A stretch of 64,000 nt of DNA, taken from assembly GCF_000181515.1 (NCBI RefSeq), contig NZ_ABCG01000002.1, positions 310,001 through 374,000 on the forward strand, given 5' to 3'. This document shows, piece after piece, positions 62,718 through 64,000 of this stretch. The DNA comes from Erythrobacter sp. SD-21. Its GTDB lineage: Bacteria; Pseudomonadota; Alphaproteobacteria; Sphingomonadales; Sphingomonadaceae. The stretch's first letter is position 1; each line of letters starts with the position of its first letter. The position numbers and the translations under genes were made by a program. Below the pieces are notes generated by a model. It did no database searches, was not told where the DNA came from, and saw only the letters and a program-made list of their open reading frames with translations.

Positions 62718-63411
62718 AGTTGCCAGCCTCGTGGCAGCAGCGATTGCCGCAATGCTGCCCTTGCCCGCCTTCGCGCAGGCCTATCAATGCAGCCTGCCGC
62801 GCAGCGTGGAGGTCCCGCGTGTCTCGACCGAGGCCCCGCGCCGCCTGCGGGTTACCGGCTATACGCTCGCGCTGAGCTGGTCGCCCGAATTCTGCCGCTT
62901 CCGCGAAAGCCAGCGCCGCCACGCCCGCCAGTGCTCAGGCCGCGAGGGACGTTTTGGCTTTACCGCCCATGGCCTCTGGCCCGAAAGCGGGGGAGGCTGG
63001 CCGCAATGGTGCGGGGGCCGCGACATGAGCGCTGTCGAACTGCGCAAGAGCCTCTGCATCAGCCCCGACGCCTCGCTGGTCACCCGCCAATGGGAAAAGC
63101 ATGGCACCTGTATGGCGAACGCCCCTGCGACCTATCTCAAGGTCACGCGCATCCTCTACAATGGTCTGCGCTGGCCCGATTTCGTCCGCATCAGCCGCGA
63201 GGACGACCTTACCGCCGGCACCATCCGCACCCGCTTGGCCGACGCCAATCCGGGCTGGTTTCCCGAGGCGATCGGCGTCCACCTCGACCGCAAGGGTTGG
63301 CTGGAGGAATTGCGCCTTTGCTACGACAAGCGCTTCATGCCCAAGGCCTGCGACCGGCGACGTTTCGGGGCGGGGGATGAACATGCGGCGAAGATCTGGC
63401 GGGGGCTGTAA
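62692..63411 (+). CDS. Ribonuclease T2 family protein, exported
   Basis: A 239-aa protein. The N-terminal signal ends about 'LPLPAFAQ'. Active-site blocks are 'FGFTAHGLWPESGGGWPQWC' (CAS-1 His) and 'RQWEKHGTCM' (CAS-2 His, Glu, Lys). Several Cys pairs suggest disulfides. RNase T2 cleaves RNA with weak base preference in the periplasm or outside. It overlaps the small membrane gene by 26 bp, with ATG 62692 as start. Confidence 0.92.
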   Translation: MQACAAIRKVASLVAAAIAAMLPLPAFAQAYQCSLPRSVEVPRVSTEAPRRLRVTGYTLALSWSPEFCRFRESQRRHARQCSGREGRFGFTAHGLWPESGGGWPQWCGGRDMSAVELRKSLCISPDASLVTRQWEKHGTCMANAPATYLKVTRILYNGLRWPDFVRISREDDLTAGTIRTRLADANPGWFPEAIGVHLDRKGWLEELRLCYDKRFMPKACDRRRFGAGDEHAAKIWRGL

Positions 63412-63473
63412 TTCACGCGCGAACGTGAGCCGTCGCTTGGGGCGTTGCGATAATTTGTGGAGTCAAGAACGTC

Positions 63474-63725
63474 ATGAATTTTCGGGATAACGACTGGATT
63501 GCACTAGTTAAAGCGACGCGCGAGAAGTTTGGCGTATCCATACAGGATGCTCATGACCTGATTTTCTCTGACGAAGAAATGCGCAGGCTCGTAACTAGGA
63601 TCAATCAGAACCTTCGATGTCGCACGATGGCCTCGAAAGACATAGCGCAAAACGGCAAGGCCTCCCGTTTCGTAAGAGATGGCGAACGGATCAAGTTTCG
63701 CCGTATCGACGGACAACGCGATTAG
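63474..63725 (+). CDS. Hypothetical protein
   Basis: An 83-aa protein: 'FRDNDWIALVKATREKFGVS', then helices and a basic C-terminus ('DGERIKFRRIDGQRD'). It is not in a family I can name. Codon use is less GC-rich than neighbouring genes, and it lies alone between RNase T2 and tadA. It may be horizontally acquired or a small regulator. Confidence 0.5.
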   Translation: MNFRDNDWIALVKATREKFGVSIQDAHDLIFSDEEMRRLVTRINQNLRCRTMASKDIAQNGKASRFVRDGERIKFRRIDGQRD

Positions 63726-63756
63726 TCTGAAATTCGGTCGTTTGCAGGCCGACAAT

Positions 63757-63999
63757 TTACCGCCGCCCCCTGAAAAAATCGCGCAGCATCTCCGCCGCCC
63801 TTTCCTCGCCAAGCCCCGCGTAGACCTCCGGCTTGTGCAGGCATTGCTCCTGCTCGAACACCCGCGCTCCATGCTCCACCGCGCCGCCCTTGGGGTCGCT
63901 CGCGCCGTAATAGACCTTGGCCAGCCGCGCGTGGACGATGGCGCCGGCACACATGGCGCAGGGTTCCAGCGTGACCCAGAGTTCGCATGTCGTGAGGCG
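63757..63999 (-). CDS. tadA: tRNA-specific adenosine deaminase, C-terminal part
   Basis: The gene enters from the right edge and ends at 63757; 80 residues are visible. 'CELWVTLEPCAMCAGAIVHA' gives the Pro-Cys-x2-Cys zinc site of the cytidine deaminase superfamily, and 'RLAKVYYGASDPKGGAVEHG' is diagnostic for TadA, which makes inosine at the Arg tRNA wobble base. The N-terminal His-Ala-Glu motif is outside the window. Confidence 0.93.
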   Translation of the reverse strand, partial: RLTTCELWVTLEPCAMCAGAIVHARLAKVYYGASDPKGGAVEHGARVFEQEQCLHKPEVYAGLGEERAAEMLRDFFRGRR

Positions 64000-64000
64000 T

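Overview
The window reads as a GC-rich alphaproteobacterial chromosome, most likely Sphingomonadales and probably Erythrobacteraceae. This rests on the gene set and order (MmcB repair nuclease, a heparinase II/III protein between rpe and purH, HWE-type histidine kinase, LytS/LytTR pair, NnrU, DUF2141 proteins), not on any database search. Backbone genes are tightly packed and often joined by 4-bp ATGA or GTGA overlaps.

Left backbone, 1-21272. An FKBP isomerase tail and NnrU are followed on the minus strand by a crotonase / alpha-beta hydrolase / dxs operon, a Zur-like Fur regulator, msrA with a coupled 39-aa membrane microprotein, and the rpe-heparinase-purH operon. A secreted DUF2141 protein converges on a lipid kinase / Tam41-like nucleotidyltransferase pair. 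After a decayed stretch come a stand-alone CheB, a 1454-aa CheB-CheR-PAS-GAF-HWE kinase-receiver fusion and a Crp/Fnr regulator, then a broken response-regulator gene.

Island, 21273-48546 (about 27.3 kb). A 46-bp perfect direct repeat of the 3' half of tRNA-Arg(CCG) bounds an integrative element visibly more AT-rich than its surroundings. The intact tRNA gene is at the right end. The element carries a tyrosine recombinase, a MobA/MobL-type relaxase next to a repeated nic-like sequence, and no type IV secretion genes, so it looks mobilizable rather than self-transmissible. Its cargo is (a) a type I restriction-modification operon with an extra half-size specificity protein, RhuM, DUF3800 and a YgjP-type metallopeptidase; (b) a possible R-S-E ADP-ribosyltransferase; (c) two DnaQ-like exonucleases with two unknown genes between them; (d) a GIY-YIG protein with a coupled membrane microprotein; and (e) a three-gene operon at 42161-48415. 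That operon encodes a DUF4145-superfamily-1 helicase, a TPR/OB-like protein and a membrane-anchored PD-(D/E)XK-like nuclease. I do not recognise it as a named system, and it is the best candidate here for an undescribed defence module.

Right backbone, 48547-64000. tRNA-Arg, a hypothetical gene and mmcB are followed by a sterol-desaturase-family enzyme coupled to a second DUF2141 protein, an extremely acidic 809-aa protein with a PAS-like N-terminus, an App1 phosphatase coupled to an esterase, and an envelope protein quality-control cluster (BepA-like M48, DsbA-like thioredoxin, M48 with PDZ). Then come a MIOX-like HD protein, the LytS/LytTR pair, nadC, a small membrane protein overlapping an RNase T2 gene, a small hypothetical gene, and tadA running off the window.
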